From Limnohabitans sp. Rim8 (lineage in GTDB: Bacteria; Pseudomonadota; Gammaproteobacteria; Burkholderiales; Burkholderiaceae_C), in contig NZ_CAMDLM010000016.1 in the NCBI RefSeq assembly GCF_945901735.1, positions 18,450-82,449 of the forward strand: 64,000 nucleotides of DNA, written 5' to 3'. A program made the translations under genes and the position numbers. Positions 25,458 through 34,700 of this stretch are shown one piece after another. Each line of letters opens with the position of its first letter. Within the stretch, counting starts at the first letter, position 1. The notes beneath the pieces were generated by a model. It was not told the origin of the DNA and ran no database searches. It saw only the letters and a list, made by a program, of their open reading frames with translations.

Positions 25458-25880
25458 TTAGGGCTTAAGGGCTGGCCTGTCGTCGTGCCAGTTGATCCAC
25501 TGCAGGCCCGGTACCCGAGAAAACTCGCGCACATTGCGCGTGATGAGTGTGGCCTGATGGCGCGTGGCTGTGGCCGCTATCAAGGTGTCGTGCGGGCCGA
25601 TGGGCGTACCTGCCGCTTCCAAAGCGATGCGAATTTTGGCGGCCTGTAAGGCACATTCATCGTCAAAGGGCAGCATTTGCATGGGTCGAAGAAATTGTGC
25701 CAAGGCGGCCAAGCGCGGTTCGGCCGCTTCTTGGGGTAAGCGCATGAGTCCGTAGCGCAACTCGTACGCCACAATGGCCGGAACACCCAGCGTGCCCGGC
25801 CTTATCGCTTGCATGCGAGGCACCACCTGTGGGTCGCCTCTGAAGTAATAGCTGATGGTGTTGCTGTCGAGGATCAACAT
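25458..25880 (-). CDS. vapC: PIN-domain ribonuclease toxin, VapC family
   Basis: 140-residue PIN-domain protein, the toxin of a type II VapBC module, expected to cleave RNA in a metal-dependent way. Acidic metal-binding residues are visible: D5 (MLILDSNTIS), E40 (VAYELRYGL) and D98 (PHDTLIAATA), with further acids at 73-74. The C-terminal LITRNVREFSRVPGLQWINW is the usual VapC ending. The ribbon-helix-helix antitoxin gene ends nine bases upstream. Length and motif order match plasmid- and chromosome-borne VapC of proteobacteria. Confidence 0.93.
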   Translation of the reverse strand: MLILDSNTISYYFRGDPQVVPRMQAIRPGTLGVPAIVAYELRYGLMRLPQEAAEPRLAALAQFLRPMQMLPFDDECALQAAKIRIALEAAGTPIGPHDTLIAATATRHQATLITRNVREFSRVPGLQWINWHDDRPALKP

Positions 25881-25889
25881 GGCCGGGCA

Positions 25890-26120
25890 TCAATAAATCA
25901 GGCGCGGCACATCGGCAGGCTGGGTGCAGGGTGCACCTTGCTTCAGGGGAAAGTCTGTGAAACGGCCCGCCAGCGCCAAGCAGTCTTGCGGCCAATCGTG
26001 CGCCGCATAAGTGCGGATGATGTCCGCCACCCATCGGCTCTTGGACACCCCATTGGCTTTGGCGGCTTCATCGACCAGGGCTTGCGTGGCGTCGTCCAAA
26101 TACAGCGTGATTTGTGCCAT
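25890..26120 (-). CDS. vapB: Ribbon-helix-helix antitoxin, VapB/CopG-like
   Basis: 76-residue partner of the downstream PIN toxin. The N-terminus MAQITLYLDDATQALVDEAA is a ribbon-helix-helix DNA-binding region, and the acidic/aromatic C-terminus is the likely toxin-binding tail. ATG at 26120 is used; a TTG two codons upstream is in frame. RHH antitoxins normally repress their own operon as dimers, so an operator is expected in 26121-26200, where the AT-rich stretch around 26145-26165 (TATATGTGGGAGTATACG) contains loose TATA-type dyads. Confidence 0.87.
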   Translation of the reverse strand: MAQITLYLDDATQALVDEAAKANGVSKSRWVADIIRTYAAHDWPQDCLALAGRFTDFPLKQGAPCTQPADVPRLIY

Positions 26121-26356
26121 GTTCAACTCCAGTGCAAAAAAGTATATGTGGGAGTATACGTACTTTGGGCCAGAGTCCCAACTTTCAGCCGACAGACAAG
26201 GGCAAACAGGGTGCCCAAGCCCTTGAGCCTGTCACCACCGACCTGTCCGAACGGGTGGTCCGAAGGACCGTAAAGCTGCTAAATTCCGATCGCCCAAACT
26301 TTTCTTTCACCCGTGCGACACCGATGGCGATCTGTGCCGACAACCCTTGAAACTCC

Positions 26357-26791
26357 ATGGCCACGAAAATACCCCCCCACCTCGATGCCCCAGCTTTGAA
26401 AGCTTTGGCTCAGGCCACTGCGCCCCAAAAATGCCAATGCGCCTTGGGGCCTTGTGCTGGCTGGGAAAGCATGACGGAAGACCGTTGGCCCGGGCCACAA
26501 ATGACCGGCGTAGGCAGCCTGCGCGCAGCACCCGCTGAGGGCGAACAAGCGGCGGCCAGCGAGCCCACGTTTGAAGAGTTCCACCCTCAGGGCACCCGAT
26601 ACGACAGCCCGCTTGCGCCCTTTGCGCCGCAATTTTTCCCCTGCAACCGGAGCGATGTCTTTTCTTGCAACCGCTGCCAACGGGTTTTGCTCCGGTACAC
26701 CGAGTTTGGCGGCTACTACGTCGACCACCGGGTGCGCGCCCTCAACGCTGATTTGGTGGTCGACGCGCCGCTGCCGGAAGCGGCGGCTTGA
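26357..26791 (+). CDS. Conserved-looking hypothetical protein with C-terminal Cys/aromatic domain
   Basis: 144-residue protein of unknown function. The first 75 residues are low-complexity, Ala/Pro-rich and Cys-containing (KCQCALGPC). The C-terminal block from about residue 90 is compact and looks conserved: FFPCNRSDVFSCNRCQRVLL, then RYTEFGGYYVDHRVRALN. Cysteines C96, C104 and C107 plus H124 could form a metal site; this is speculation. I recall similar C-terminal blocks in other Comamonadaceae hypothetical proteins but cannot name a family. The ATG at 26357 is the first plausible start. It converges with a Bug receptor gene two bases away. Confidence 0.65.
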   Translation: MATKIPPHLDAPALKALAQATAPQKCQCALGPCAGWESMTEDRWPGPQMTGVGSLRAAPAEGEQAAASEPTFEEFHPQGTRYDSPLAPFAPQFFPCNRSDVFSCNRCQRVLLRYTEFGGYYVDHRVRALNADLVVDAPLPEAAA

Positions 26792-26793
26792 AC

Positions 26794-27774
26794 TCAGTCG
26801 GGTTTGATGCCGTTGTCGCGCACCACTTTGGCCCAGGTGTCGATCTGACCGTCGATGAAAGTCTTGGCTTTTTCAACACTGCCGCCTGAAATTTCAATGC
26901 CCTGGGCCACCAAGCGCTTGGAGACGTCCGGGTTGGCCAGCGCCTTGTTCAGCTCTTCGTTCATGCGGCGGATGATGTCCGGGGGTGTTTTGGATGACGC
27001 CAGCAGCGCCCACCAGGCGGGGGCTTCGAAGCCTGCAAAGCCCGCTTCGGCAATGGTGGGGACGTCAGGAAAATCGGCGACACGTTTGGCCGATGTGACG
27101 GCCAGAGGCCTCAAGCGCTTGCTGTCGATGTGCGGTTTGTTCAAAAAGACAGTGGCCATCGACAGGGGGATGTGTCCTGCAATGGCATCGTTCATCAAAG
27201 GGCCGCCGCCTTTGAAAGGGACATGGTTGAACTCCATGCCGCCACTTTTGCCCAACAAAGACATGGCCAAATGCGCCAGACTGCCATTGCCAATGGAGCC
27301 ATAAGAGACGTTCTTTTTGGCCTTGGCCGCGGCCACCACGTCGGCAAATGTTTTGTATTCGGTGTTGGCGTGCGTGGTCAGCATCATGGCCGAAGTGCCC
27401 ACCAGGATCAGAGGCGTCAAGTCTCTTTTGCTGTCATAAGGCATGTTGGGCATCAGGCTTTGGTTGACGCCATGCGTGTCGAACACCACGGCGAAGGTGT
27501 AGCCATCGGCGGGGGCGCTGAGCACGCCTGCCGTGCCGATCACGCCCGATGCGCCGCCTTTGTTTTCGACCACCACGCTTTGGCCCAGTTGCTGAGACAG
27601 GGGCCCCGACAAAATGCGTGCCACTTGGTCCACCGATCCTCCCGGCGGGAACACGGCCACCAATTTGATGGGCTGTTTGCTGGGCCAGGCTTGGGCCCAA
27701 GCGCCCAGGGGCATGCCGAAGGCCAGTATTGCGCCCGTGACGCAAGCCGTGCGCCTTATCCAGGAGGCTGTCAT
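26794..27774 (-). CDS. Bug family tripartite tricarboxylate transporter substrate-binding protein (copy 2)
   Basis: 326-residue periplasmic receptor with signal peptide (TACVTGAILAFGMPLGAWAQ). Family blocks: WPSKQPIKLVAVFPPGGSVDQVAR, VVENKGGASGVIG, DLTPLILVG, VSYGSIGNGSLAHLAM and TIAEAGFAGFE. The ATG at 27774 gives a proper signal sequence; the frame is open upstream but that part is not signal-like. It stands alone, with no transporter membrane genes, and is divergent from recC across a 368-base gap. Ligand unknown. Its pocket region (GVIGTAGVLSAPADGYTFAVV) is a variant of the usual AR-A-PDGYT block. Confidence 0.92.
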   Translation of the reverse strand: MTASWIRRTACVTGAILAFGMPLGAWAQAWPSKQPIKLVAVFPPGGSVDQVARILSGPLSQQLGQSVVVENKGGASGVIGTAGVLSAPADGYTFAVVFDTHGVNQSLMPNMPYDSKRDLTPLILVGTSAMMLTTHANTEYKTFADVVAAAKAKKNVSYGSIGNGSLAHLAMSLLGKSGGMEFNHVPFKGGGPLMNDAIAGHIPLSMATVFLNKPHIDSKRLRPLAVTSAKRVADFPDVPTIAEAGFAGFEAPAWWALLASSKTPPDIIRRMNEELNKALANPDVSKRLVAQGIEISGGSVEKAKTFIDGQIDTWAKVVRDNGIKPD

Positions 27775-27895
27775 GTGGGGTTCCTTATTTGTTGATCGAA
27801 GTTGATCAGCAAAGTATCTGCTGGATGTCTGCTTTTTTCCTTCAGCGTATTCCCTTAATCCAAAAGGGCGGTTTTTTGCGGGTGCTCGGAGGGGC

Positions 27896-27913
27896 CAGTG
27901 CAGAGGTGCACTG
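27896..27913. promoter_or_regulatory. Inverted repeat upstream of recC
   Basis: CAGTGCA (27896-27902) and TGCACTG (27907-27913) are perfect 7-bp arms around GAGG. The flanks extend it imperfectly (GGGGC on the left, GTCCCC on the right). It could be an operator or a small hairpin for either divergent transcript; no regulator can be assigned. Confidence 0.35.
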
Positions 27914-28001
27914 TTGTCCCCGCACGGGTTTGGCCCCTTTGGGTCAATAGTGGATCTTTTTATTCTTTGAGGGATTTGCCCCCAAACCCCGTGCCCAAAG
28001 G

Positions 28002-28010
28002 TGTGGATAA
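28002..28010 (-). promoter_or_regulatory. DnaA-box sequence upstream of recC
   Basis: TGTGGATAA here is the exact complement of the DnaA consensus TTATCCACA. It lies 133 bases before the recC start. A single 9-mer can occur by chance, so a role in DnaA-linked control of recBCD is only a possibility. Confidence 0.3.
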
Positions 28011-28142
28011 GTCTTTGCACAACTGCGCCAAGCCGCATCTTGATTGGCGTGGCGGCGGGTGCTTAAAAATTAGGCAATGTGGGGCGCTTGCCATGAGCCT
28101 GGTGGCGGGCACGATTGCGGCTATTCTTATCCCTTCGCTTCC

Positions 28143-31100
28143 ATGTCTGCACTTGTTCACCGCATGCCTGTCTCCAACATCGCCCCCGGTTTCATCGCCC
28201 TGCACAGCCACCGCTCCGAGCGGCTGGCCGACACCCTGACGGGCTGGTTGCGTGCGCACCCGCTGCACCCGCTCGAGAGTGAAGTGGTGCTGGTGCAAAG
28301 CAACGGCATGGCCGAGTGGATCAAGATCGAGCTGGCGCGCCAGACTGGCGTGTGCGCGGCCACGCGGGTGGAGCTGCCTTCGCGGTTTTTGTGGCGCACT
28401 TACCGGCAGGTGCTGGGCGCGCAGAATGTGCCGCCCGACTCGCCGCTGGACAAACTGCCCATGACCTGGCGGCTGATGGCTTTGCTGCCGGGCTGTTTGG
28501 GGGACCCCGTCTTCAAGCCCGTGGCGGGTTTTTTGCGGGGCGACGAGCCCGACCGCCTGCTGCAGCTGGCCAGCCGATTGGCGGATTTGTTTGACCAGTA
28601 CCAAATTTACCGCCCCGATTGGCTGCAAGACTGGGCCGCCGGGCGCGATGTGTTGCGCAAATCGGCAGGTTCTGACGCGTTGGCCAAAGACCAACTTTGG
28701 CAAGCTGAACTCTGGCGGCGCGTGTTGGCCACACTCGATGACAAGCAGCGCGAAGCCACTCGCCCGGCTTTGCATGCGCGGGCGTTGGCGCATTTGCAGT
28801 CGGGTCAGCCCCTGGCCAGCGCCGTGGCGCGACGCGTGTCGGTGTTTGGCATGAGCCACATGCCCGGGCAACTGCTGGAGATGCTGGCGGCGCTGGCCGC
28901 GCACAGCCAGGTGATGCTGGCCGTGCCCAACCCGTGCCAGTACCACTGGGGCGACATCATCGATGGGCGCGAATGGCTGCAGGCCGAGCGCCGTCGCCAC
29001 GCTGACCGGGGCGAGGCCTTGGCCCATTTGCCGCTGGCGCAGATGCACCTGCACGCGCCCACGCTCTTGGCCGCTTGGGGGCGGCAGGGGCGCGACTTCA
29101 TCCGCCAGCTCGACGCCTTTGACGACCTGCAAGCGGCCCAGCAACTCACGCAGTGGCCACGCCTGGATTTTTTTGACGATGTGCCCGGCGAAGACGGTAC
29201 GCGCTTGTTGGCGCAGTTGCAGCGGCGTATTCGAGACCTGGAGCCGTCCAGTAGTGGTGCCCCTGTGGAGTCATGGACCCAGGGCGATCAGTCGCTGGTG
29301 TTCAAAATCGCGCACAGCCCTGTGCGCGAGCTGGAGGTGCTGCACGACCAACTGCTGCAATGGTTCCACACCCCGCCGGGCGATCAGCCGGTGTCACCCC
29401 GCGACGTGGTGGTCATGGTGCCCGACATCGAAGTCATGGCCCCAGCGATCCGCGCCGTGTTTGGCCAGTACAAGCGCGCCGATGCGCGGTTCATCCCTTT
29501 TGACATTGCCGACCTGGGCGCGCAGGCCATCAGCCCGCTGATCCACGCGCACGAGTGGTTGCTGGCCTTGCCGCAGCAGCGCAGCCGCATGAGTGAGCTG
29601 GTCGAGTTGCTCGAAGTGCCAGCGCTCGCCGCCCGCTTTGGTTTGAACGAAGACGGCCTGCCCACGCTGCTGCGGTGGATGGCCGGATCGGGCATCCGCT
29701 GGGGCCTGTCGGCCGAGCACCGCGCCGGCCTGGGCCTGGGCGTGTGCGGCGAGGACAACTCGGCGCTCTTTGGTGTGCAGCGCATGCTCATGGGTTACGC
29801 CTGCGGGGCGGACCCGGTCGACTCGGTGGACGCCAATGCGCCCGGGGCCACGCCTTACCCTGAAGTGGGCGGGCTGGACGCCGAGCTGGCCGGGTCTTTG
29901 GCGCACCTGCTGCAGGCCTTGATCGACTGGTGGCAAATCTGCACGCAAGAGGCCACGCCCGCGCAATGGGCCGAGCGTGGCCGCGCATTGCTGGCTGCGA
30001 TGTTCAAGCCGCGAGATGACAACGACCGCAACGCGATCGCGGCGCTTGACCAGGCACTGACCGACTGGGTGCGCGCCTGCGCCGAGGCGGGATTTGCAGA
30101 GGCCGTGCCGCTGGCTGTGGCGCGCTCGGCCTGGCTCGAAGCGCTCAAAACGCCGCGCCTCGAGCAGCGCTTTCGGGCTGGGGGCGTGACCTTTTGCACG
30201 CTCATGCCGATGCGGGCGATTCCGTTCAAGGCGGTGTGCTTGCTGGGCATGAACGACGGCGACTACCCGCGCCGCAGCCCGCGTGCCGACTTTGACCTGA
30301 TGGGCCTGCCCGGCATGAGCCGCCCCGGCGACCGCTCGCGCCGTGACGACGACCGCCAGCTCATGCTCGAAGCCCTGCTGTCGGCGCGCCAAGTGCTTTA
30401 TGTCAGCTGGAGCGGCCGCAGCGTGCGCGACAACAGCGAGCAACCCCCCTCGGTGCTGGTGTCGCAACTGCGCGACGAAATCGACCTGCTGTGGGGCAAG
30501 GGCACAGCCGTGCGCCAGACCACGGTGCACCCGCTGCAAGCCTTCAACCGCGCTTATTTTGAAAAAGGCAGCGGTTTGCAGACCTATGCCAAAGAGTGGC
30601 GTGCAGCGCAGAGCAATCTCCCTTTAGGAGCGGTCGCAGGCCGCGAAGCCCTTGCCGAAAATCTGTCGCGGCCTGCGACCGCTCCTACAGGGGCATCGGT
30701 CCCTTGGTTGCCCCCGTTGGAATCCGCGCAGGGCGTGCCCGTCATCACGCTAACCCAACTCACCCGCTTTCTGCGCAAGCCGGTGGGCGCGTTTTTCCGC
30801 GAACGCCTTCAGGTGCATCTGGAGGACGAACGCAGCGAGTTGCACGACCAGGAACTCTTTGGTCTGGCGGGTCTGGACCTGTACCAGTTGATCGACCGCG
30901 AGCTGCAGCATGTGCCGACCGCGCTGAGTGCCGCCACCTTGTCCGCGCATGTGCAGCAGGTGGTGCAGCGTCTGCGCCAGGCCGGGGCTTTGCCGCTGGC
31001 AGGCGTGGGCACGCTCGCCGCAGAACACCTCAAGGCCCGCTTGCAGGCCATGCTGGGCACAGCGCTGCGCGAGCGGCAGGCTTACCCCGATGCGGCCGAG

Positions 31101-31706
31101 CGCCTGTTGGTGGATATGGCCCACTCCCAAGTGGCCTTGCAGGATACGCTGGGCGATGTGCTGGTGGGGGAGGGCGGGAAGATGTCCTTGCACCTGCGTG
31201 CCAGCGATCTGGCCAGCTTCAAGACCCAAAGGCCGCAGGCCCACCCGGACAAGCTGATCGACATTTGGCTGCTGTCGCTGGCCGCTGCCGCCATGGGCCA
31301 GCCCTTGAAGTGTGTGGTGGTGGGCCGCAACGCTGTGCTGCGCATGGCTGAGCCAACGCCAGAAGAAGCCCGCGCCCAGTTGACCGCGCTGTTGGCCGTG
31401 TGGGCCGAGGGCATGCGTTGGCCGCTGCCGCTGCCGCCCGGTGTGGCGCTGCAGTGGCTCAAAGACCCGGACAACCCCAACGCGCTGGCCGATGCCTACG
31501 AAGGCAGTGACTTCAAACGCGCCGAAAAAGACAAGGACCCGGCGCTGGCACGCACCTACCCCGCGATGGAGGACTTGCTGGCCACGGGCGCGTTCGAGCG
31601 CCTGACTCAAACCGTTTACGCGCCCTTGAAGGCCTGGGCTGAGCAAGCCGAGATCGAGGCCTTGCCCGATGCGCCTCATGACAACGAAGAGGGAGAGTTG
31701 GCATGA
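28143..31706 (+). CDS. recC: Exodeoxyribonuclease V subunit RecC, with in-frame palindromic insert
   Basis: 1187-residue Chi-scanning subunit of RecBCD, which processes double-strand breaks for recombination. The start GFIALHSHRSERLADTLTGWL is typical of RecC, as are VVLVQSNGMAEWIKIELA and the inactive-helicase core (LLGMNDGDYPRRS, DLMGLPGMSRPGDRSRRDDDRQL). The C-terminal nuclease-like fold begins near residue 860 (VITLTQLTRFLRKPVGAFF). Residues about 828-850, just before that fold, are encoded by a 69-nt palindromic element (30624-30692) and should form an extra interdomain loop. ATG at 28143 is chosen; 28164 is an alternative. The stop overlaps recB in ATGA. Confidence 0.94.
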   Translation: MSALVHRMPVSNIAPGFIALHSHRSERLADTLTGWLRAHPLHPLESEVVLVQSNGMAEWIKIELARQTGVCAATRVELPSRFLWRTYRQVLGAQNVPPDSPLDKLPMTWRLMALLPGCLGDPVFKPVAGFLRGDEPDRLLQLASRLADLFDQYQIYRPDWLQDWAAGRDVLRKSAGSDALAKDQLWQAELWRRVLATLDDKQREATRPALHARALAHLQSGQPLASAVARRVSVFGMSHMPGQLLEMLAALAAHSQVMLAVPNPCQYHWGDIIDGREWLQAERRRHADRGEALAHLPLAQMHLHAPTLLAAWGRQGRDFIRQLDAFDDLQAAQQLTQWPRLDFFDDVPGEDGTRLLAQLQRRIRDLEPSSSGAPVESWTQGDQSLVFKIAHSPVRELEVLHDQLLQWFHTPPGDQPVSPRDVVVMVPDIEVMAPAIRAVFGQYKRADARFIPFDIADLGAQAISPLIHAHEWLLALPQQRSRMSELVELLEVPALAARFGLNEDGLPTLLRWMAGSGIRWGLSAEHRAGLGLGVCGEDNSALFGVQRMLMGYACGADPVDSVDANAPGATPYPEVGGLDAELAGSLAHLLQALIDWWQICTQEATPAQWAERGRALLAAMFKPRDDNDRNAIAALDQALTDWVRACAEAGFAEAVPLAVARSAWLEALKTPRLEQRFRAGGVTFCTLMPMRAIPFKAVCLLGMNDGDYPRRSPRADFDLMGLPGMSRPGDRSRRDDDRQLMLEALLSARQVLYVSWSGRSVRDNSEQPPSVLVSQLRDEIDLLWGKGTAVRQTTVHPLQAFNRAYFEKGSGLQTYAKEWRAAQSNLPLGAVAGREALAENLSRPATAPTGASVPWLPPLESAQGVPVITLTQLTRFLRKPVGAFFRERLQVHLEDERSELHDQELFGLAGLDLYQLIDRELQHVPTALSAATLSAHVQQVVQRLRQAGALPLAGVGTLAAEHLKARLQAMLGTALRERQAYPDAAERLLVDMAHSQVALQDTLGDVLVGEGGKMSLHLRASDLASFKTQRPQAHPDKLIDIWLLSLAAAAMGQPLKCVVVGRNAVLRMAEPTPEEARAQLTALLAVWAEGMRWPLPLPPGVALQWLKDPDNPNALADAYEGSDFKRAEKDKDPALARTYPAMEDLLATGAFERLTQTVYAPLKAWAEQAEIEALPDAPHDNEEGELA
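30624..30692. repeat. 69-nt palindromic element inserted in frame in recC
   Basis: The arms 30625-30646 and 30666-30687 are 22-base perfect inverted repeats (outer part TAGGAGCGGTCGCAGG) around a 19-base loop. Read in the recC frame it encodes 23 residues: LGAVAGREALAENL followed by SRPATAPTG. The element resembles REP-type repeats (GGAGCGG..CCGCGA arms). A diverged copy in the same frame with the same spacing is in recD at 36763-36831. Confidence 0.88.
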
Positions 31707-34700
31707 GTACCGCCCACGCCCTCAATGCCCACACCTTCCCTCTGTGCGGCAGCCACTTGATCGAGGCCAGCGCTGGCACGGGCAAGACCTGGACCATTGC
31801 CGCGCTGTATGTGCGCCTGGTGCTGGGCCACGGCCACGATGGCACCGCACCTGTGCGCCCCATGCTGCCGCAAGACGTGTTGGTGATGACCTTCACCCGC
31901 GCCGCCACGCGTGAACTGTCCGACCGCATCCGTGCTCGCTTGACCGAGGCGGCGCAGGTGTTCCGAGGCCTGGCCAAAACCAACGATGAATTCCTGCAAC
32001 AACTGAAGGACGGGTACCCCGAAGGCGAGCCGCGTGAGCAAGCCGCCCACCGACTGGCGCTGGCGGCGCAGGCCATGGACGACGCGGCCGTGTACACCAT
32101 CGACGCCTGGTGCCAGCGCATGCTGCGCGAACACGCGTTTGACAGCGGCTGCTTGTTTGAAGAAAACCTGGTGGGCGACGAAGCCGCGTTGCGCCTCGAA
32201 GCGGTGCAGGACTACTGGCGTCAGCAGCTCTACCCCATGGGCACGGCCTTGGTCACGCAGGTCTTGGGCGTTTGGCGCGATGTACCCGCGCTCGACCAAG
32301 ACATGCGCGCCCTGATGGCTGTGCCGCTGGACGATGCCGAACCTGGCACGCTGGCGCAGGTGTTGGGCCAGGCACTGGCCGAGCGCGATGCTCAGCTGGC
32401 GGCCCTCAAGCAGGGCTGGTGCGAGAAGGCCGATAACTTGTTGGGCTGGATCGAGGCGCAGTTGGCGGTCAAAAAACACGGCTGGAACGGCGCTCTGCTG
32501 CAGGTTGGTCGTTCCCAAAAGTGGCTTGAAGCACTCAAGTCCTGGGCTCAAAGCGATGGCGACTTCAAAGCATTAAAAGGAGCGATGGGCAAAGGCTGGA
32601 ACCGTTTCACGCCCGAAGGTCTTTTAGAGTGCCGCAAAGATGGCGATATGGTGGATTTGCCGCCAGAAAGCCAAACTTATGCGCACCTGTTGGCCGGACT
32701 TGAGGCCTTGCCCGAACCGACCCAAGTCGCCCGCCTGCACGCCCGCACCCATGTGCTGCAGCGCATGGCCGAGCTCAAGCGGCGCAGCGGCTTGTTTGGC
32801 TTTGCCGACATGCTGCAACGCCTTGATGTGGCGCTGGCCGACCCCGACTCGGGCGAACGCTTGGCCCAGCGCCTGCGCGAGCAGTTCCCGGTGGCGATGA
32901 TCGACGAGTTCCAAGACACCTCGCCGCTGCAGTTCCGCATCTTTGACCGCATTTACCGCACGGCGGACAACCGGCCCGACATCGCGCTGCTGCTGATTGG
33001 CGACCCCAAGCAATCGATCTATGGTTTTCGGGGTGCGGACATCCACAGCTACTTGGCCGCACGCCGCGCCACCGCCGGCCGCCACCATGTGCTGGGCACC
33101 AACTTCCGCTCTACGCAAGCGGTGGTGGCGGTGGTCAACCGCTGGTTCGACCTGGCGCCAGACGCCTTTGGCTACCAGCAAGGCAATGAAGACCCGCTGC
33201 CGTTCCTGCCGGTGCAAGCTAATGGCCGCCCTGAAGTGTTCACGACGAGTGCAGGCGATGTGCCAGCCATGACCGTGGTGCACGACGCCTGCTTGCGCAG
33301 CACACGCGATGCACAGACGCAGTTGTCGGCCCTGTGCGCCGAGCAAATCGTGGCCTGGCTGAGCGACCCCCAAGCGAGTTTTACCGATGCGTTGAAAGGC
33401 GGCCAACCCTTGCAGCCCAAAGACATTGCCGTGCTGGTGCGCACCGGCAAAGAAGCCGCGGCCGTGCGCGATGCGCTGCGCGCACGCGGCGTGGCCTCGG
33501 TCTATTTGTCGGACCGCGACTCGGTGTTTGCCAGCGACGAAGCGCAAGACCTGTGCCTGTGGCTGCGCGGCGTGGCCGAGCCGCAAGACATGCGACGCGT
33601 GCGCGCCGCATTGGGCACGCGCACGGTGGGCCTGTCGCTGGCCGAACTGTACGACCTGGCCACGCAAGACGAATTGCTGGACCAGCGTGCCGAGCAGATG
33701 CGCGAGCTGCACCAGACCTGGCAAAGCCAGGGCGTGCTGGCCATGCTGCGCCAGTCGCTGCATGTGCTGCAGCTGGCGGGGCGCTGGCGTGGCCAGGCCG
33801 ATGGCGAGCGGCGTTTGACCCATGTGCTGCACCTGGCCGAATTGCTGCAAGCGGCCAGCGGCCAGATCGATGGCGAGCAGGCCCTGATCCGCTGGCTGGT
33901 CCAGCAGATCGACGAAGCGCAGTCGGGCAATTCCAGCGGCAGCGAAGCGCAAACCGTGCGGCTTGAAAGCGACGAAGACTTGGTCAAGCTCATCACCATC
34001 CACGCCAGCAAGGGCCTGGAGTACCCGGTGGTGTGCCTGCCTTTTGCGCACAGCCACCGCGTGGTCACGGCCGACAAAGCCGCCGTGCTGCAGTTGGACA
34101 GCGGTGAGGGTCAACGACTGTGGACGCTGGACTTTGACAAAGAGGACTCGCAACTCGCGGACCTCGACCGCCTGCGTGAAGACCTGCGCCTGTGGTACGT
34201 GGCGCTGACGCGGGCGCGCCACGCGCTGTGGGTGGGCTGGAGCGCGGTCAAGCGCGGCAACGGCAAAACCTGCGTGAACCACAGCTGCGCCGCCGGGCAT
34301 TTGCTGGGCAGCGGTCAAGCACTCGAAGCCGCCGATTGGCTGAACAAGTGGCAAACCCTGCAGACCAGCAAGCTTGGCCAGGTCTTGTCGGTGCACTTGC
34401 ACCTCGCCCCCGCCGAAGTGCCGCTCACGCTTTGGCACAAGCCCGTGCAGACCACCGCACTGCGCGAGGCCCTGAGCTGCACCGCCCGCATCGACAAGTC
34501 GTGGACGATCGCCAGTTTTTCGCGCCTGACGCGTGACCTGTCTTCGCAGTCCCTGGCGCCCTTGGTGTTGCACTTGAACCCGCCGCGCCCCGCAGACGAC
34601 GAACCCCCAGAAGATACGGCCATGCCCACGGCCAGGCTGGCCAGCCCCGGTGCTTTGGCCCCCTGGCATGGCTTTGCCAAAGGCCCCACAGCGGGCAATT

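Larger units (their letters stand above)
27775..28142. other. 368-base divergent intergenic region between Bug receptor and recC
   Basis: Holds no gene that I can support. It contains a T/G-rich stretch (GGCGGTTTTTTGCGGG near 27867), a 7-bp perfect inverted repeat at 27896-27913, and one perfect DnaA-box sequence at 28002-28010. Promoters for both neighbours should lie here. Confidence 0.5.

Noticed and set aside
25890..26120. Spurious small ORF
   Set aside because: Rejected as spurious because its ribbon-helix-helix N-terminus, size and nine-base spacing to a PIN toxin identify it as the antitoxin; it is kept as a gene.
30624..30692. Transcription terminator inside recC
   Set aside because: The stem is strong but there is no T-run on either strand, and the frame continues through it with intact RecC and an ATGA-coupled recB downstream.
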